This document shows positions 61,146-64,000 of a DNA stretch of 64,000 nt, piece after piece. Location: contig NC_090281.1 in the NCBI RefSeq assembly GCF_037392515.1, forward strand, positions 45,980,645 through 46,044,644, written 5' to 3'. The DNA is from Haliotis asinina. Its lineage: Eukaryota > Mollusca > Gastropoda > Lepetellida > Haliotidae. The position numbers and the translations under genes were made by a program. Every line of letters begins with the position of its first letter. Positions within the stretch are counted from its first letter, which is position 1. Below the pieces are notes generated by a model, which saw nothing but the letters and a program-made list of their open reading frames with translations, was not told where the DNA came from and ran no database searches.

Positions 61146-61199
61146 CATGAAACAAATGTCTTTTGCACATTGTGTTATATGTGTGTAGGAATGCAGTAG

Positions 61200-61263
61200 T
61201 ATTAGAAGCAAGTGCAGCAACAGTAGTTGTAGTATCAGCAGCAGCATCAGTAGTAGTAGTAGC

Positions 61264-61317
<54 letters not shown>

Positions 61318-61375
61318 TGCAGTAGTAGTGGTAGCAGCAACAGGGGGGTTGACTGGCAACAGTAGCAGCAACAAC
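61200..61375. repeat. (GTA)n trinucleotide microsatellite
   Basis: Nearly pure GTA/TAG run at 61250-61330 with AGCA-rich flanks. The poly-V, poly-L and poly-T frames over it are artefacts. Confidence 0.95.
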
Positions 61376-61761
61376 AATATCCGTGGTACGTATTAGTAAA
61401 ACTAGTACTTGGAGGAGTAACAGCAGGTGGAAAAGTCGGCTATGACATATTTAATCTGCACTAATTTGCATCTTCCTGTCCGTTTCACATTGTTTCTGAT
61501 GAAAGTGAAACAAGCGTATCCACAACGCAGGATACAGCTGTTTTAAATGATTGGAACGGAATTGTACAAATGAGCATTCATTTCACCGCACGTACTGTTA
61601 TTGTCATTCCAAATGCTTGTAGTAGAGTCGAGGCACTAACCGTAAACACTAGTACTCCTGAACTAGAGAAATTGTTCACTAGTTTATCTTACCAAACACA
61701 TCAATGTTAATGTTGAAGTGTTTGAAGCATGGATGTCGAATCATACACTTCATTCAACATG

Positions 61762-61872
61762 TGCGTGAGTTTACTTTTACGCCGCACTCAACACTATTCC
61801 AGCTATATGGCGACGGTCTGTAAATAAAAGAGTCTGGACCAGACAATTCAATGATCAACAACATGAGCATGA
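61762..61872 (+). mobile_element. Abalone-type SINE, 5' half
   Basis: GTGCGTGAGTTTACTTTTAC, GCCGCACTCAACACTATTCC and CAATGATCAACAACATGAGC. It stops abruptly near CATGAGCATGA. Confidence 0.8.
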
Positions 61873-61904
61873 CATGTCAAAATTTCTTTACTGGAATGTG
61901 AGGC

Positions 61905-62605
61905 AAATCTGTTCGTAGCCACCACTAGAAAACCAAATTTAGAGCTATCTCCATTCCATCGATTTGCATTCGCAAACCATTGGTAATGTCTGTGCATCAT
62001 ACGTGATTCAATGTTATTGGAGATAAAATAAGTTCTACCAAAAGTACACAATGAGTTGCCACTGGCAGAGGTGTACATTAAATGTACGTCACTTGTAAGT
62101 GGTTTACATTGAAAATAATGGAAGAGCGCTAAGCCAATCAGACAACAGACATTTATATGTGAGGTAAGATAAAGGCTGATGTACCCTCTATATTTGTTTA
62201 TGTTCTCTGAGCCCCGGCTCAAACATGGATGGTACATCAACCCGTGGACCTCGACATACCAGTGAACAATGTATTTGTGGTGCAACACAAACCAAGGTCA
62301 CGTTTGAACTGTTTGAAGCACGGGCAGGAGATCATTTTATAGAGTAACAGAGATAGCCAATTACGACAATGGGGAAACAAACTTCGAGTTATTTCCCTTC
62401 CACCGATCTGCATACACAAAACATTTACGTGTATCATACATGACTCGGGATAAAGAATTACTAACACAAAGTACCAAATGAGTTTTCACAGTTGAGCATT
62501 CCCTCCGGGTAACATAGAAAATGTACCTCGCTTGTAAGAGGGGTACATTGAAAGTAATAGAAGAGCGCACTGCCAATCAGAAAACGACATTTATGTGCGA
62601 AGTAA
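61905..62605. repeat. Two diverged copies of a ~240-bp repeat
   Basis: 61905-62170 and 62380-62605 align in the same orientation: ATTCCATCGATTTGCATTCG with TTCCACCGATCTGCATACAC, and GAAGAGCGCTAAGCCAATCA with GAAGAGCGCACTGCCAATCA. Unclassified. Confidence 0.65.
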
Positions 62606-63337
62606 GAAAAAAACTATACTTATTATCTCTCATGACCGTGTAACACGTAAGACCAACAAGACGTCATTGTTCAGGCACCGTTTGCACAAGCAGTTTTGCA
62701 CTACTTGTCTTGATTGTCAAATCAGAGAATACCTAATACCCAAATCCGTTGGATCCTGGATCTTGAAAACTCCGAAACTTTGACACGTCAAGTCATTTTG
62801 TCATTTAAATGTGATCAAAGCAGATCTTCCCATCTAAACATTAACCAACAAGGGTTAACCCTGCTGTCCTGTTTAAAATAGCTCACCTCTGTCAGTATGT
62901 TTTTGAATGCGCTTGGTCCTACAAACTTTGTTAAAAAAACAGACATAGGTAACGCAATGCCTTTGAAAAAGCATTTATGTTGCATAAAACCACTCACATT
63001 AAACCATCTCCATAAAGACGTCAAGCACATGATAGAGAACATCACTCACAACATTTACTTATAACGTGACGACCTGAATGTCTGAATGTGCTCAGACACA
63101 TGTTGTTTTCCCAGGTTATTAAATTTGCCAGCTACAACATGAAAACAAAAATGTTATTGATCTTACTGGTTTGCATATATGTACAAATGAAACCGTTGTG
63201 GTGATTATTTACGTGTTGTGGAAACATTAACTTATGTTACGTTGTGTTCTGTCTTGTAAACCAATGTACGTTTGAAAGCAAAGTTCGATATGCATTTTCT
63301 TCTCTTTACATACTCGTAAAGATCCAGGTTGTCCTTC
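62606..63337. other. No gene seen
   Basis: No recognisable exon, repeat or RNA signal. Confidence 0.45.
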
Positions 63338-63535
63338 TGTGATCCTTGCTTGTCATAAGAAGCAACCACCAAGATTTGATGGTCGGGCTCGCCGACTTAG
63401 TTAACACATGTCATCATATCCCAGTTGATGTTCATGCTCTTGTACCATGGATTGTGTGGTCCAGACTCGATTATGTACAAACCGACGCCATGCAGATGGA
63501 ATATTACTGTGTGGCGTTAAACAAACAGCAAACAA
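63338..63535 (-). mobile_element. Abalone-type SINE, diverged
   Basis: Minus-strand copy: GGTCGGGCTCGCCGACTTAG, GGATTGTGTGGTCCAGACTC and TGGAATATTACTGTGTGGCG. Confidence 0.75.
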
Positions 63536-64000
63536 ACCTGACGAACCAGCACTCTCCCATTTCCATAATCTCTATGGAAACACGTCCTCAAAACCATCTG
63601 TTTGTTACAGCTCGTCATGTTCGCACTGTTACATCGCATGCATTTTAGAAAATATGAGTAATCATAATAAACCAACAAAGTCCTTCGGTCAAACACGTTC
63701 ATTTGTTTATTTAAGTGTAAACAATCTCAAAATGTGGGAAAGTGAAAATAACCACAATGTCAAGCAGTTACTCTCTATTCCAAAATGGCTCGTTTGTATG
63801 AATAGGGAACCTTCACCATTCGCTTGTTTTTCTTCGAAATATGCACAGTGTATTACCCCCGTGTAATAGAATATAAAGTTACAGGTAAAAGAATGTTATC
63901 ACTTAATTCTATAAAAAATAAAATAAAATGTTCGAGAATACCTACACAAAAGTAACGTCAATGTATTGACCAGCGTGTACTCCAGACATGGACCCTATTG
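63536..64000. other. No gene seen
   Basis: AT-rich window end. The open frames here lack splice or homology support. Confidence 0.4.

Noticed and set aside
61120-61396. Poly-valine, poly-leucine and poly-threonine frames
   Set aside because: All come from the (GTA)n microsatellite.

Overview
This is eukaryotic nuclear DNA, most likely from a gastropod mollusc and probably an abalone (Haliotis). The basis is many short spliced exons with GT-AG introns, AATAAA poly(A) signals, and many copies of a short interspersed repeat (cores such as CGCACTCAGCAATATTCCAG and TGACCACCCGATCCCGTTAG) that I know from abalone sequence. The species call is recognition, not a search result.

Layout. 1-2.8 kb holds a segmental duplication carrying at least two homologous exons of an unrecognised minus-strand gene, one copy interrupted by a SINE. 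3.54-11.57 kb is a minisatellite of mixed 51-bp and 53-bp units with higher-order duplications. 11.9-60.9 kb is a head-to-tail cluster of four paralogous genes, all on the + strand, here named A (11875-24894), B (28097-35896), C (38605-47571) and D (49288-60925). 60.9-64 kb holds only repeats and unassigned sequence.

The genes. Each paralogue has 17 coding exons with the same intron phases and nearly identical exon lengths. A, C and D join into open frames of 764, 766 (or 762) and 765 residues. B keeps every exon but has a 4-bp deletion, an internal stop and an early terminal stop, so it is called a pseudogene. The proteins have a signal peptide, an N-terminal beta-rich region, a central region that I read as a clan GH-D-like (alpha-galactosidase/raffinose-synthase type) barrel, and a C-terminal beta domain. 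The barrel call rests on remembered motif similarity, and the substrate is unknown. A and B form one sub-pair, C and D the other. Short promoters with GATA-type sites and TATA-like boxes precede each exon 1, which would fit digestive-gland expression (inference).

Notable structures. In all four paralogues the start of exon 7, with its 3' splice site, is repeated in tandem (59-bp unit where clear). A very young Penelope-like element with 402-bp inverted pseudo-LTRs, hammerhead-like motifs, a 34-bp extension and target-site duplications lies in intron 2 of A. Relics of two older Penelope-like elements, two Tc1/mariner transposases, several fold-back elements and an alternating 85/86-bp minisatellite fill other introns.
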